Shown here piece after piece: positions 51,574 to 61,748 of a stretch of 64,000 nucleotides of DNA (position 1 is its first letter; every line of letters starts with the position of its first letter). The translations under genes were made by a program, and so were the position numbers. A model generated the notes under the pieces. That model worked only from the letters and a program-made list of their open reading frames with translations, searched no databases and was not told the origin of the DNA. This stretch comes from Hydrogenophaga sp. (GTDB lineage Bacteria; Pseudomonadota; Gammaproteobacteria; Burkholderiales; Burkholderiaceae_C): NCBI RefSeq assembly GCF_011772445.1, contig NZ_WVZN01000021.1, positions 124,001 through 188,000 on the forward strand. The letters are read 5' to 3'.

Positions 51574-51909
51574 ATGCGTGTGACCCTGCTGTACGCCAGT
51601 GCGCCGCGCACGGTGCACGAGCTGGAGCTGGACTTGCCCGAGGGCACCAGCGCCGGGGACGCCGTGCGCGCGGCGGGCTGGCTGGATCGCTTTCCCGAGA
51701 CCGCGTCGCCCGATGAGGCCTTGAGCCTGTCCGTCTGGGGCCGCCGTTGCGAGGCCGATCAGGCCCTGCGCGACGGCGATCGGCTGGAACTGCTGCGTGG
51801 CCTGCGCGTGGACCCCAAGGTGGCCCGGCGCGAGCGCTTCGCGGGGCAGGGCGCGCGCGGAGCGGGCCTCTTTTCCAGACGCCGGCCCAACAGCAAGGCC
51901 GGCTACTGA
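51574..51909 (+). CDS. rnfH: RnfH-family ubiquitin-like protein
   Basis: 111 residues. It has the beta-grasp fold of the RnfH/UPF0125 family: VTLLYASAPRTVHELELDLPEGTSAGDAVRA, SVWGRRCEADQALRDGDRLELLRGL, then the family's DPKVARRERFA. The C-terminal ~20 residues are basic and variable. It often pairs with ratA. The function is not established. Confidence 0.92.
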   Translation: MRVTLLYASAPRTVHELELDLPEGTSAGDAVRAAGWLDRFPETASPDEALSLSVWGRRCEADQALRDGDRLELLRGLRVDPKVARRERFAGQGARGAGLFSRRRPNSKAGY

Positions 51910-51911
51910 GT

Positions 51912-52442
51912 TCAGCAGTCGCTGCGGATGATCTCCTGCAGGCGCTGCGCTTCGCTGGCGCGTCGCGCGTCGTCCATGACCTCGCGCTCGCCTTTGGCGT
52001 TGGTGGTGGCCAGGCGCTGGCCGGAGTCCAGGGTGGCCTTGGCGCGTTTGGCGCGCTCGCAGTTGTCGGCCCGCGCGCGGGCCAGGCGCTCGGCCTCCTG
52101 CTTCTTCTTCGCTTCCTCGGCGGCCTCGGCTTCCTTCTTGCGGGCCTCGAGTTCCTTGTCGACGCCAGGGGCCGCCGGAGCGGCGCCCGGTGCCGCAGGC
52201 CCGCCGTTGGCGGCCGGCGCGGCCGGTGCCGCAGGGGCGGCGGCCAGGGGCGGGGTGGCGCCGGGGCGCTTGAGAATGTTCTTGTCCGGGATGCTGGCCG
52301 GCGGCGCGGTGTCGCTGAACACCTTGCGGCCGGTGTTGTCGATCCATTGCCACTGGGCCAGGGCCGGAGCGGCCATCGCGGCGCAGAGCGCCAAGGCGGC
52401 CAGTGAGCGCAGGGCGAGGGGGGCGAAGGGGGTTTTGGGCAT
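51912..52442 (-). CDS. DUF4124-domain secreted protein
   Basis: 176 residues with a signal peptide ([17 protein letters not shown]). The DUF4124 core is [18 protein letters not shown], followed by a Pro/Ala-rich linker and a Lys/Glu/Ala-rich predicted coiled coil (about 97-130), ending in a conserved-type Cys pair (NCERAK and SDC). This periplasmic protein of unknown role is common between rnfH and guaB in Burkholderiales. It converges on rnfH with 2 nt between stops. Confidence 0.85.
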   Translation of the reverse strand: MPKTPFAPLALRSLAALALCAAMAAPALAQWQWIDNTGRKVFSDTAPPASIPDKNILKRPGATPPLAAAPAAPAAPAANGGPAAPGAAPAAPGVDKELEARKKEAEAAEEAKKKQEAERLARARADNCERAKRAKATLDSGQRLATTNAKGEREVMDDARRASEAQRLQEIIRSDC

Positions 52443-52557
52443 CCGGGCAGTGTATGCCCGGGGTCGAGTCAGGTGTCGGCCAGCGCCGCTGAAGCGATGC
52501 CCGCAGGCAACGGACGGCGCAAGCCCTGCGCCACCGGGAGCCCTTGGGGGCCACGTT

Positions 52558-52563
52558 TACAAT
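52558..52563 (+). promoter_or_regulatory. Candidate -10 element of guaB
   Basis: TACAAT within TTTACAAT lies 21 nt before the guaB ATG, followed by a GGAGA ribosome binding site. No convincing -35 hexamer is seen at the usual distance. Confidence 0.35.
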
Positions 52564-52584
52564 CCGCTTTTTGGAGACCCCTTC

Positions 52585-54054
<1,470 letters not shown>

Positions 54055-54074
54055 ACGGCTTCGCACCGCAGCAG

Positions 54075-54100
54075 AAACGCCCCTTCGCAGGGGCGTTTTT
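54075..54100 (+). terminator. Rho-independent terminator of guaB
   Basis: A 9-bp stem AAACGCCCC/GGGGCGTTT with a 6-nt loop runs into five T residues 21 nt after the guaB stop. The pattern is a standard intrinsic terminator. Confidence 0.85.
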
Positions 54101-54116
54101 CATGGTGCATCGGTGT

Positions 54117-54503
54117 TCAGGCCATCAGGCTCACGTGGGCGCTGACCACCCGCCAGCCCTCGGGCATGCGCACCCAGGTCTGGCTCTGTCGGCCGATGCG
54201 ATCGCTGCCCTCGCGGCGGAACTCGATGTTGGCAACGGCCATGTCACGGCCGAAGCTGGTGACCTGGCGCGCCGTCACCGTGCGCGCCAGGCCCGCGCTC
54301 GGGCGCGCCTGGCGAAAGGCCTGGATGGCCTGGTAGCCGTAGAGGTTCTCGCCGGCGCCGTAGCGCAGGGTCAGTGGCGAGTTCCAGAACAGCTCGTCGA
54401 GCACGGCCACGTCGTTGCCGACCAAAGCCTTCTCGTAGGCGTCGAAAGCGGCGTTGACCTCGGCGAGGACCTCGGGGCGGTTGATGTCGGTGATGTCGGT
54501 CAT
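54117..54503 (-). CDS. HpxZ/AtzH-like protein (NTF2 fold, DUF3225)
   Basis: 128 residues of the NTF2/SnoaL fold: [67 protein letters not shown]. It matches the family containing HpxZ, linked to oxalurate catabolism, and AtzH, a hydrolase involved in cyanuric-acid breakdown. No amidase or other purine-catabolism gene is next to it, so its role is unclear. The ATG at 54503 begins the conserved domain. Confidence 0.85.
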   Translation of the reverse strand: MTDITDINRPEVLAEVNAAFDAYEKALVGNDVAVLDELFWNSPLTLRYGAGENLYGYQAIQAFRQARPSAGLARTVTARQVTSFGRDMAVANIEFRREGSDRIGRQSQTWVRMPEGWRVVSAHVSLMA

Positions 54504-54592
54504 GGTGGGGTCGTGGTCAGGGTGGATCCGGCGCATGCAAGAGGCTCGCCAGGCCGGGCCACGCTGCCTTCGCCGCCCAGGCTGGGGAATTT

Positions 54593-54617
54593 TGGTCCAT
54601 AAATCTCTGGTCCATAA
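54593..54617 (+). repeat. Tandem TGGTCCATAA repeats upstream of Phd-type antitoxin
   Basis: Two identical 10-bp copies at 54593-54602 and 54608-54617 start 15 bp apart, 49 bp before the antitoxin ATG. They are followed by a -10-like CACAAT (54632-54637). The placement suggests an autoregulatory operator bound by the Phd/YefM-type antitoxin. Confidence 0.5.
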
Positions 54618-54665
54618 GTGGCGGTTTCTGGCACAATGCCGGGTTTTCCAGCCGCCGCACCCGCC

Positions 54666-54890
54666 ATGCTGTCCGTCCCCATCCACCAGGCCAAAGGCCA
54701 GTTGTCCGAGCTGATCCGGGCGGCCGAGCAGGGCGAGCAGGTGGTGCTCACGCGCCACGGCAAGCCGGTGGTGCGCCTGGTGGCCGAGGTCGCCGGTGTC
54801 GACGAGGCCGAGCGCGAGCGCGTCTCGGCCCAGGCCCTGGCGGACCTGCGCGCCTTTCGTGCCGCCTGGTCGGCGGAGGACACGCCGTGA
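54666..54890 (+). CDS. Phd/YefM-type antitoxin
   Basis: 74 residues. The opening [37 protein letters not shown] is the Phd/YefM DNA-binding fold; the remaining ~35 residues would bind the toxin. The ATG at 54666 was chosen because the family starts with this strand; an upstream start at 54618 would add 16 poorly matching residues. It overlaps the PIN gene by 4 nt (ATGA-type) and is a typical toxin-antitoxin pair. Confidence 0.85.
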   Translation: MLSVPIHQAKGQLSELIRAAEQGEQVVLTRHGKPVVRLVAEVAGVDEAERERVSAQALADLRAFRAAWSAEDTP

Positions 54891-55309
54891 AGCCCTGGGT
54901 GATCGACACCAGCGTGGCCCTGGCCTGGCTGATCCCCGAACACCAGCACCCGCGCTGCGACGAGCACTACGGCCGTGCGCGTGGACAGGCCGGCCTGTAC
55001 CACGCCCCCGCGCTGTGGCACTGGCAGGTGGGCCAGGCCCTGTTGCTGGCCTGCCGCGGCGGGCGCCTGCCGCGCGCCCACTACGAGCGCGGCCTGGAAC
55101 TCGTGGCCCAGGCCCAGGTCGAGATCGACCCGCCGCCCAGCCTGCACCGGCGCAGCCAGGTGCTGCGCCTGGCCGAGGCCCACCAGATCAGCTACCTCGA
55201 CGCCGCCTACCTCGAACTGGTGGTGCGCCTCAACGGCACCCTGCTCTCACGCGAAACCGCGCTGCTGCAGGCCGCGCGCGCCTGCGGCATCGCCGTCGAA
55301 CCGTTTTAG
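54887..55309 (+). CDS. PIN-domain protein (VapC-like toxin) with altered active site
   Basis: 140 residues, PIN fold. Asp7 ([12 protein letters not shown]) and Asp105 (YLDAAYLEL) are in place. The second acidic position, normally Glu in LWxxEVANAL, is Gln47 here ([10 protein letters not shown]). The last, normally Asp in a TLD motif, is Glu123 (LSRETALL). These changes could weaken Mg-dependent RNase activity, though Glu for Asp is conservative. It is paired with the antitoxin upstream and ends 18 nt before guaA. Confidence 0.83.
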   Translation: MKPWVIDTSVALAWLIPEHQHPRCDEHYGRARGQAGLYHAPALWHWQVGQALLLACRGGRLPRAHYERGLELVAQAQVEIDPPPSLHRRSQVLRLAEAHQISYLDAAYLELVVRLNGTLLSRETALLQAARACGIAVEPF

Positions 55310-55327
55310 TTCTTCCGAAAGCCCCCC

Positions 55328-56944
55328 ATGCAACACGACAAGATCCTCATCCTCGATTTCGGCTCCCAGGTCACCCAGCTCATCGCGCGCCGCATTCGCG
55401 AGGCCCACGTGTATTGCGAAGTCCACCCCTGCGACGTCAGCAGCGACTGGGTGCGCGAATTCGCCGCCGACGGCCGCCTCAAGGGCATCGTGCTCTCGGG
55501 CAGCCACGCCAGCGTGTACGAGGTGGACGACAAGGCGCCCGAGGCGGTCTATGAGCTGGGCATCCCGGTGCTGGGCATCTGCTACGGCATGCAGACCATG
55601 GCGCAGCAGCTGGGCGGCAAGGTCGAGGGCTCGCACACGCGCGAGTTCGGCTACGCCGAGGTGCGTGCCCGGGGTCACACCGCGCTGCTCAAGGACATCG
55701 CCGACTTCACCACGCCCGAAGGCCACGGCATGCTCAAGGTGTGGATGAGCCACGGCGACAAGGTGACCGAGTTGCCACCGGGCTTCAAGCTCATGGCCAG
55801 CACCGAGAGCTGCCCCATCGCCGGCATGGCCGACGAGGCGCGCCGCTTCTACGCCGTGCAGTTCCACCCCGAGGTGACGCACACCGTGCAGGGCCGGGCC
55901 CTGCTGGAACGCTTCGTGCTCGAGATCTGCGGCACCAGCCCCGACTGGGTCATGCGCGACCACATCGCCGAGGCCGTCGAGAAGATCCGCGAACAGGTGG
56001 GCGACGAGGAGGTCATCCTGGGCCTGTCGGGCGGGGTCGATTCCTCGGTCGCCGCCGCGCTCATCCACCGCGCCATCGGCGATCAGCTCACCTGCGTCTT
56101 CGTCGACCACGGCCTGCTGCGCCTGAACGAGGGCGACATGGTGATGGAGATGTTCGCGGGCAAGCTGCACGCCAAGGTGGTCCGTGTGGACGCCAGCGAG
56201 CTGTTCCTGGGCGAGCTGGCCGGCGTGAGCGACCCCGAGCAGAAGCGCAAGATCATCGGCCGCCTGTTCGTGGATGTCTTCAAGGCCGAGGCCGCCAAAC
56301 TGACTTCAAGTGGTGCATCAACAAAAGGCGCCAAGTGGTTGGCACAAGGAACGATTTATCCGGACGTCATCGAGTCCGGCGGCGCCAAGAGCAAGAAGGC
56401 CGTCACCATCAAGAGCCACCACAACGTGGGCGGCCTGCCCGAGCAGCTCGGCCTGAAGCTGCTGGAGCCCTTGCGTGACCTGTTCAAGGACGAGGTGCGC
56501 GAACTGGGCGTGGCCCTGGGCCTGCCGCACGACATGGTCTACCGCCACCCGTTTCCCGGGCCCGGCCTGGGCGTGCGCATCCTGGGCGAGGTGAAGAAGG
56601 ACTACGCCGACCTGCTGCGCCGGGCCGACGCCATCTTCATCGAGGAGCTGCGCTCCACCATCGAGCCCCACAGCGGCAAGAGCTGGTACGACCTCACCAG
56701 CCAGGCCTTCACCGTGTTCCTGCCGGTGAAGAGCGTGGGCGTGATGGGCGACGGCCGCACCTACGACTACGTGGTGGCCCTGCGCGCCGTGCAGACCAGC
56801 GACTTCATGACCGCCGACTGGGCCGAGCTGCCCTACAGCCTGCTCAAGCGGGTGTCCAGCCGCATCATCAACGAGGTGCGGGGGATCAACCGGGTGACCT
56901 ACGACGTGAGCTCGAAGCCGCCGGCGACGATCGAGTGGGAGTGA
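55328..56944 (+). CDS. guaA: GMP synthase (glutamine-hydrolysing)
   Basis: 538 residues. Order: class I amidotransferase with Cys85 (GICYGMQ) and VQFHPEV; ATP-pyrophosphatase with PP-loop LSGGVDSS (near 235); C-terminal dimerisation domain with [16 protein letters not shown] and the ending [18 protein letters not shown]. It converts XMP to GMP. A loop at about 323-335 ([10 protein letters not shown]) is longer than in E. coli and lies in a short AT-richer codon patch (56296-56365). It is usually adjacent to guaB; here 1.27 kb with HpxZ-like and toxin-antitoxin genes separates them. Confidence 0.97.
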   Translation: MQHDKILILDFGSQVTQLIARRIREAHVYCEVHPCDVSSDWVREFAADGRLKGIVLSGSHASVYEVDDKAPEAVYELGIPVLGICYGMQTMAQQLGGKVEGSHTREFGYAEVRARGHTALLKDIADFTTPEGHGMLKVWMSHGDKVTELPPGFKLMASTESCPIAGMADEARRFYAVQFHPEVTHTVQGRALLERFVLEICGTSPDWVMRDHIAEAVEKIREQVGDEEVILGLSGGVDSSVAAALIHRAIGDQLTCVFVDHGLLRLNEGDMVMEMFAGKLHAKVVRVDASELFLGELAGVSDPEQKRKIIGRLFVDVFKAEAAKLTSSGASTKGAKWLAQGTIYPDVIESGGAKSKKAVTIKSHHNVGGLPEQLGLKLLEPLRDLFKDEVRELGVALGLPHDMVYRHPFPGPGLGVRILGEVKKDYADLLRRADAIFIEELRSTIEPHSGKSWYDLTSQAFTVFLPVKSVGVMGDGRTYDYVVALRAVQTSDFMTADWAELPYSLLKRVSSRIINEVRGINRVTYDVSSKPPATIEWE

Positions 56945-57011
56945 TCCAGGGCCTGGCGTGATCCGCCAGGCGCCCGCCTGCGTACATCTCACTTTGTCGA
57001 GGTGAACCGTC

Positions 57012-57590
57012 ATGGCACAACCCATCAGCAAGCGGCGCTGGCGCGTGCTGGCGCTCATCGCGTGCGCGGCAACGGCATTGGGCGCGTGCGCCAGCCGCGG
57101 CGGCAGCGCGTCCCCCCGCGCCGCCCCGAGCATCCCCACCGCCGGCCCCATCGACCTGGCGCGCTTCATGGGCGACTGGTACGTCATCGCGCATGTGCCC
57201 ACCTGGCCCGAGCGCGCGGCCTTCAATGCGGTGGAGTCGTATTCGCTGCGCGAGGACGGGCGCATCGCCACCCGTTTCCGCTACCGCCACGGTGGCTTCG
57301 ACGCGCCGGTGAACACCATGCATCCCGTGGGCACGGTGCGGCCCGGCTCCGGCAACGCGGTGTGGGACATGCAGTTCCTGTGGCCTTTTCAGGCCGAGTA
57401 CGTGATCGCGGAGCTGTCGGCCGATGGGCAGCGCACCCTCATCGCGCGCTCCGACCGCGACTACGCCTGGCTGATGGCCCGCACGCCGCAGATTTCGCCG
57501 CAGGCCTACGACGAGGCCATGGCCAGCCTGCGCGCATTGGGGTATGACCTGCAGAAGGTGCGGCGCGTGCCGCAGCGCTGGCCGGAATAG
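57012..57590 (+). CDS. Lipocalin family lipoprotein (Blc-like)
   Basis: 192 residues. The signal ends in the lipobox LGAC with Cys26, giving an outer-membrane lipoprotein. The lipocalin GxW motif is F-M-G-D-W-Y-V-I-A-H-V-P; the LREDGRIATRFRYRHGGF strands and the C-terminal R-S-D-R-D-Y-A-W-L-M-A-R-T-P-Q match bacterial lipocalin Blc. Such proteins bind lysophospholipids or fatty acids under envelope stress. The 3' 152 nt overlap the DUF2878 gene on the other strand. Confidence 0.9.
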   Translation: MAQPISKRRWRVLALIACAATALGACASRGGSASPRAAPSIPTAGPIDLARFMGDWYVIAHVPTWPERAAFNAVESYSLREDGRIATRFRYRHGGFDAPVNTMHPVGTVRPGSGNAVWDMQFLWPFQAEYVIAELSADGQRTLIARSDRDYAWLMARTPQISPQAYDEAMASLRALGYDLQKVRRVPQRWPE

Positions 57591-58134
57591 CTGGGCCAAC
57601 GCCATCGAAACGCCTCGCGCACAGGCACAGCGCGGGCAGCACGATGGCCCACTCCAGCGAGAGCCAGGCCAGCGCAGGCCCCGGATCCAGCAAGGTGGCA
57701 GCGCCCAGCCGCGCACCCGAGAAGAAGGCCAGCGGGCCCGCCACCGCACCAATCAGGGCCGCCAGCCACCACCGGGCGTGCAGCCAGCGCAGGCTCAGGT
57801 TGAGAGAGGTGGCGAACACCGCCCAAAGGGCGCTCATCCACAGCGGCGGTGCGGCGGCAGCCCATTGCCCACTGGTGTAGGCCAGCACGCCTTGCGCCAA
57901 TACCAGCGCGTCGGCGGCCGTGCCCAGTACCACGGCCCCAACGATCAACGCAGCCTCCGACGACGGGCGCGGCGCCAGGCGCAGGTGCCACAGCACCACC
58001 ACGAGCGCGGGCACAGCCCCCCAGCCGGGCAGGCCGTGGGCTGCGCCCAGCACCGCCGCGAACCACGCGAGCTGCGAGAAGAGGAAGTTGCCCCAGATCC
58101 AGCGGCGGCTGGGCGTCGGGTCGTCGGTGTGCAT
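57439..58134 (-). CDS. DUF2878-like membrane protein with C-terminal extension
   Basis: 231 residues. The first ~170 have about five membrane helices starting with WIWGNFLFSQLAWFAAVLGAA, characteristic of the DUF2878 family. The ~55 residues after LCLCARRFDGV are Arg/Ala/Pro-rich, not membrane-like, and lie antisense to the end of the lipocalin gene, so they probably reflect loss of an earlier stop codon. The role is unknown; DUF2878 genes often accompany lipocalin and lipid-modifying genes, as here. Confidence 0.72.
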   Translation of the reverse strand: MHTDDPTPSRRWIWGNFLFSQLAWFAAVLGAAHGLPGWGAVPALVVVLWHLRLAPRPSSEAALIVGAVVLGTAADALVLAQGVLAYTSGQWAAAAPPLWMSALWAVFATSLNLSLRWLHARWWLAALIGAVAGPLAFFSGARLGAATLLDPGPALAWLSLEWAIVLPALCLCARRFDGVGPAIPASAAARAAPSAGHTPMRAGWPWPRRRPAAKSAACGPSARRSRGRSAR

Positions 58135-58249
58135 CGCACTTGTACGGCGCGGACGGCGGTCTGGATGAGTCCGGACGACACCGCACACGCACAACGGGCG
58201 CGCGCGGCACACAGGCACTACAGTGGCACATCGTTGGAAGATGCCGCCC

Positions 58250-59980
58250 ATGACCATGAACCCGTCCCCGCGCCAGCCGCGCGCCCCTCTGCAGCCAGGT
58301 GATTCGCCCGACACCTACCTCCTGGCGCTGAACGATGCGCTGCGCCCGATCGGCAAGGCCGGGGACATCGTCATGACCGCCAGCCGCATGCTCGGCCAGT
58401 ACCTCGGGGCCCAGCGGGTCGCGTACTTCGAGATGCGCGGCCGCGACTATTTCATCGAGCACGACTACGTCGATGGGGTGCCTTCGCTCGCAGGCCGGCA
58501 CCCCGCCGCCTCGTTCGGCCAGAACCTGCTGGCGCGGTACCGCAGCGGCCACACCGTGGTGGCCACGGACGTCGCCCGCGACGACTCGTTGTCGCCCGAG
58601 GAACGCGCCTGCTTCGCGGGCGCCTCGGTCGGCGCCTACATCGGTGTGCCCCTGGTCAAGAACGGGGAGTTCGTGGTCGGACTCGGCGTGCACGCCAGCG
58701 GGCGGCGCGAGTGGACGCATGCGGAGGTGGCGCTGGTGGAGGAAACCGCCGAACGCACCTGGGCCGCCGTGGAGCGGGCCCTGGCCGAAGCGGCGCTCGC
58801 CCGTTCGGAGCACCATTACCGCACCCTGTTCGACTCGATCGATCAGGGCATGTGCCTGATCGAGGTCCTGTTCGACGAGCAGGATCGGCCGCAGGACTAC
58901 CGCTTCCTCCAGACCAACGCGGCCTTCGAGCGGCAGACCGGTCTGGTGAACGCCACGGGCAAGCGCATGCGCGAGCTGGCGCCCGCGCACGAGACCTTCT
59001 GGTACGACGTCTACGGCGACATCGCGCGCACCGGCAAGCCGCAGCGCTTCGAACACGCCGCCGACGCCCTGGGCCGGCATTTCGATGTCTTCGCCTTCCG
59101 CGTGGGGGGCGCGCTGGACTGCAAGGTCGCCATCCTGTTCAGCGACATCACGCAGCGCAAGCGCCAGGAGGCGGAATTGCACGCCGCCCACGAACGCAAG
59201 GACGTCTTCCTGGCGACGCTGGCGCACGAGCTGCGCAACCCGCTGGCGCCCATCCTCAATGGCGTGCACATCCTGCGCCAGGGCGGCACCCAGGGCATGA
59301 GCCCCGAGCGCGTGCACGAAATCCTGGACCGGCAGGTTTCCCACCTGGCGCGGCTGGTGGACGATCTCATGGAGATTTCGCGCATCACGCGCGGCAAGGT
59401 CGAGTTGCGCCCGGAGCGGGTGAACCTGGCCCGCGCCGTCCACCACGCCATCGACACCAGCCAGCCGCTGATCGACGAGGCGGGACACACTCTGTCGGTG
59501 GAGCTGCCGGACGAGCCGGTGGTGCTGCACGCCGATCCCGTGCGCCTGGCCCAGATCCTGTCCAACCTGCTCAACAACGCCGCCAAGTACACCCCGCCGG
59601 GCGGCCACATCCGGGTCAGCGCCCGGCAGGAAGACCGGGAGGCGGTGGTCTCGGTGCGCGACAACGGCATGGGTATCGCGCCCGACATGCTGCAAAGGGT
59701 GTTCGAGCCGTTCACGCAGGCCGACCTCGCCCCTCACCGCGCTCCCGGCGGCCTGGGCATCGGCCTGACCCTGGCGCGCAGCCTGGTGCAACTGCATGGG
59801 GGCAGCGTGGAGGCCCGCAGCGATGGACTGGGCCAGGGCAGCGAGTTCGTGGTCCGCCTGCCGCTGGCGGCAGTTTCTGTCACGGCCCATCGGAACGATT
59901 GGCCGACGAAGCGTGAAGTGGCAGGTACATCGTCGCTTCCACCTCCACCAGCAGCTCGTCGCCGGGCAGGAAGCGGTTGA
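58250..59980 (+). CDS. Soluble GAF-PAS sensor histidine kinase
   Basis: 576 residues, no membrane helix. Order: GAF domain (about 25-175, with VGAYIGVPLVKNGEFVVGLGVH), PAS (about 187-305, YRTLFDSIDQGMCLIEVLFDE), HisKA with phosphorylated His in FLATLAHELRNPLAPI (near 333), HATPase_c with LSNLLNNAAKYT and GGLGIGLTLARSLVQLHGG. No receiver domain and no regulator gene is adjacent. The ATG at 58250 has GGAAG 9 nt upstream. The last ~30 residues are a Pro/Arg-rich tail antisense to the RidA gene (101-nt overlap). Confidence 0.92.
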   Translation: MTMNPSPRQPRAPLQPGDSPDTYLLALNDALRPIGKAGDIVMTASRMLGQYLGAQRVAYFEMRGRDYFIEHDYVDGVPSLAGRHPAASFGQNLLARYRSGHTVVATDVARDDSLSPEERACFAGASVGAYIGVPLVKNGEFVVGLGVHASGRREWTHAEVALVEETAERTWAAVERALAEAALARSEHHYRTLFDSIDQGMCLIEVLFDEQDRPQDYRFLQTNAAFERQTGLVNATGKRMRELAPAHETFWYDVYGDIARTGKPQRFEHAADALGRHFDVFAFRVGGALDCKVAILFSDITQRKRQEAELHAAHERKDVFLATLAHELRNPLAPILNGVHILRQGGTQGMSPERVHEILDRQVSHLARLVDDLMEISRITRGKVELRPERVNLARAVHHAIDTSQPLIDEAGHTLSVELPDEPVVLHADPVRLAQILSNLLNNAAKYTPPGGHIRVSARQEDREAVVSVRDNGMGIAPDMLQRVFEPFTQADLAPHRAPGGLGIGLTLARSLVQLHGGSVEARSDGLGQGSEFVVRLPLAAVSVTAHRNDWPTKREVAGTSSLPPPPAARRRAGSG

Positions 59981-60368
59981 CCTCGACCACGGTGCTGGCG
60001 GGCGGCTCGCCCGGGTAGAACAGGCCGCGCACACGGTTGAAATGCGCGTAGTCGGGCAGGCGGCGGAAGTACTGCACCAGCTTGAACACATCGGCCATGG
60101 AGCCGCCGTGCTCGGCCGCCAAGGCCTGGATGCGCGCCAGCACGAACCAGCTCTGCGCCACGATGGGCGCCTCGAACACGTCCACCGACAACTGCCCCGT
60201 GACGTAGCCCAGCCGGCGCAGATCGGCCTGCGCCGCGTCGGGCAGCTCGTCGTAGCGCGCCACGGCCTGGCGCGTGGCGGGGTCCATGGCCACCACGCCA
60301 CTCATGAAGACGAAATCACCGGCGCGCCGGGCCGAGGCGTAGCGCGCCATGGGGGTGCCCATGCTCAT
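59880..60368 (-). CDS. RidA-family protein
   Basis: 162 residues, slightly longer than classical RidA (~130). The fold's elements are ASARRAGDFVFMSGVVAMDP, a central helix VLARIQALAAEHGGSMADVFKLVQY, and STVVEVNRFLPGDELLVEVEATMY, the last replacing the usual PARxxV segment with its Arg. The Arg that defines imine deaminase activity is therefore not obvious, so it may be a divergent RidA-like enzyme. It overlaps the oxidase gene by 4 nt (ATGA) and is last in the reverse-strand operon. Confidence 0.85.
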   Translation of the reverse strand: MSMGTPMARYASARRAGDFVFMSGVVAMDPATRQAVARYDELPDAAQADLRRLGYVTGQLSVDVFEAPIVAQSWFVLARIQALAAEHGGSMADVFKLVQYFRRLPDYAHFNRVRGLFYPGEPPASTVVEVNRFLPGDELLVEVEATMYLPLHASSANRSDGP

Positions 60369-61732
60369 CGCACGGCCTCCGGGGCCGGCCAGCCGCGCAG
60401 CTTGCCCGGGTTGAGCAGGCTCAGCGGGTCGAAGCGTGCCTTCATGGCGAGGGACGCGGCGGGCAGCTCGCCCCCGGCCTTGCCGTCTTCGACGATGAAG
60501 GTGTGGGGGTTGTTGATGCGCACGCCGTACGCGCGGTGCTCGTCGATGATCTGCTGCAGCCGCTCTTCCGTGGTGAAGCGCACCAGTTGCAGGGCGCTGC
60601 AATTGAGCTGGCCGTCCAGGTTGCGCAGGAACTCGGCGTGCATGAGCACTTCGCCTTCGTAGCGCCGGCTCAGCTCGGTGATCTGGCGCACGTACTCGCC
60701 CGGCGTGAAGGTGGTCTGCAGGTAGGTCAGGCTCTTGTCCACCCGCAGGGCATGCAGGGTGGTGTGGTTCCAGGTGAACTCCATCAGGGTGCGGTGGCTC
60801 TTGGCCACCTCCTCGGCGGTGCGGCGGTAGCTCACACGGCCGCCATGGGCCGCCACCAGGGCGTTCAACTCTTCTTCGCCGGCTTCGGCGACCAGCGACA
60901 GCACGGCGTGACAGCCCTTGGGCAGGTGTTGGGCCAGCTGGGTCAGGTGGTCGGGCACGGGGCTGGCCAGGAAGGCGACCTCGCGCTTGGCCAGGCCCGG
61001 GGCGCGCGCCAGTGCGTCGGCAAAGGCCAGCGCGGCGTCGAAGTCGTCGAACACGCTCAGCGTTTCCAGCCAGGGCTGCGCGGGGGCCAGGGCGATCTCC
61101 AGCTCCAGCACCAGGCCGTTGGTGCCCCACAGGTGGTGCATGTGCAGCGCCTCGGCGCCGCGCAGCTCCGCCACCTGCGGCTCGGTCTCGATGCTCATGG
61201 CCTTGAGTCCGACGACGTTGCCGCGCGCGGCCAGCGGGCCGTAGTTGATCGAGCCCACGCCGCCGAAGCCGCCACCGAACAGCCCGCCCAGGGTGGCGCT
61301 GCGAAAGGTGGAGGGCATGCAGCGCAGCTCCTGGCCCTGCGGCTGCGCTGCCTTCTCGATCTCGTGCAGGCGGATGCCGGCCTGCGCGCGCGCCACGCCG
61401 GGGCGCACCCACAGCAACTGGTTGTAGCCGGTCATGTCGAGCACCACGCCGCCGGCCAGCGGGGTGGTCTGGCCGTAGTTGCCCGTGCCGCTGCCGCGGA
61501 TGGTGAGCGGCACCTTGAGCCGCGCGCAGGCGCTGACCACGCGGCGGATGTCCTCCTCGGTGCGCGGGCGCACGACTGCGTCGGCAACCTTGCCTTCGAG
61601 CTGGCGCGTCAGCACGGGGCTGAACCAGGAGAAGTCCTGCGACAGCCGCTGGATGCGGCTCGGGTCGGTGACCCAGTCGAGCTCGCTCAGGTCCAGCCGC
61701 AGCTGTTCGATGGGGGAAAGGGGGATGTTCAT
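60365..61732 (-). CDS. FAD-linked oxidase (GlcD/PCMH type)
   Basis: 455 residues. The N-terminal PCMH FAD-binding domain shows VVRPRTEEDIRRVVSACARLKVPLTIRGSGTGNYGQ and STFRSATLGGLFGGGFGGVGS. The C-terminal half is the cap/substrate domain and ends in the usual F-D-P-L-S-L-L-N-P-G-K. Such enzymes oxidise 2-hydroxyacids, aldonolactones or amines. With the RidA-like gene and an ABC importer alongside, catabolism of an imported compound through an imine or enamine intermediate is plausible (inference). Confidence 0.88.
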   Translation of the reverse strand: MNIPLSPIEQLRLDLSELDWVTDPSRIQRLSQDFSWFSPVLTRQLEGKVADAVVRPRTEEDIRRVVSACARLKVPLTIRGSGTGNYGQTTPLAGGVVLDMTGYNQLLWVRPGVARAQAGIRLHEIEKAAQPQGQELRCMPSTFRSATLGGLFGGGFGGVGSINYGPLAARGNVVGLKAMSIETEPQVAELRGAEALHMHHLWGTNGLVLELEIALAPAQPWLETLSVFDDFDAALAFADALARAPGLAKREVAFLASPVPDHLTQLAQHLPKGCHAVLSLVAEAGEEELNALVAAHGGRVSYRRTAEEVAKSHRTLMEFTWNHTTLHALRVDKSLTYLQTTFTPGEYVRQITELSRRYEGEVLMHAEFLRNLDGQLNCSALQLVRFTTEERLQQIIDEHRAYGVRINNPHTFIVEDGKAGGELPAASLAMKARFDPLSLLNPGKLRGWPAPEAVR

Positions 61733-61748
61733 CGTGTCGGTTCGTCGT

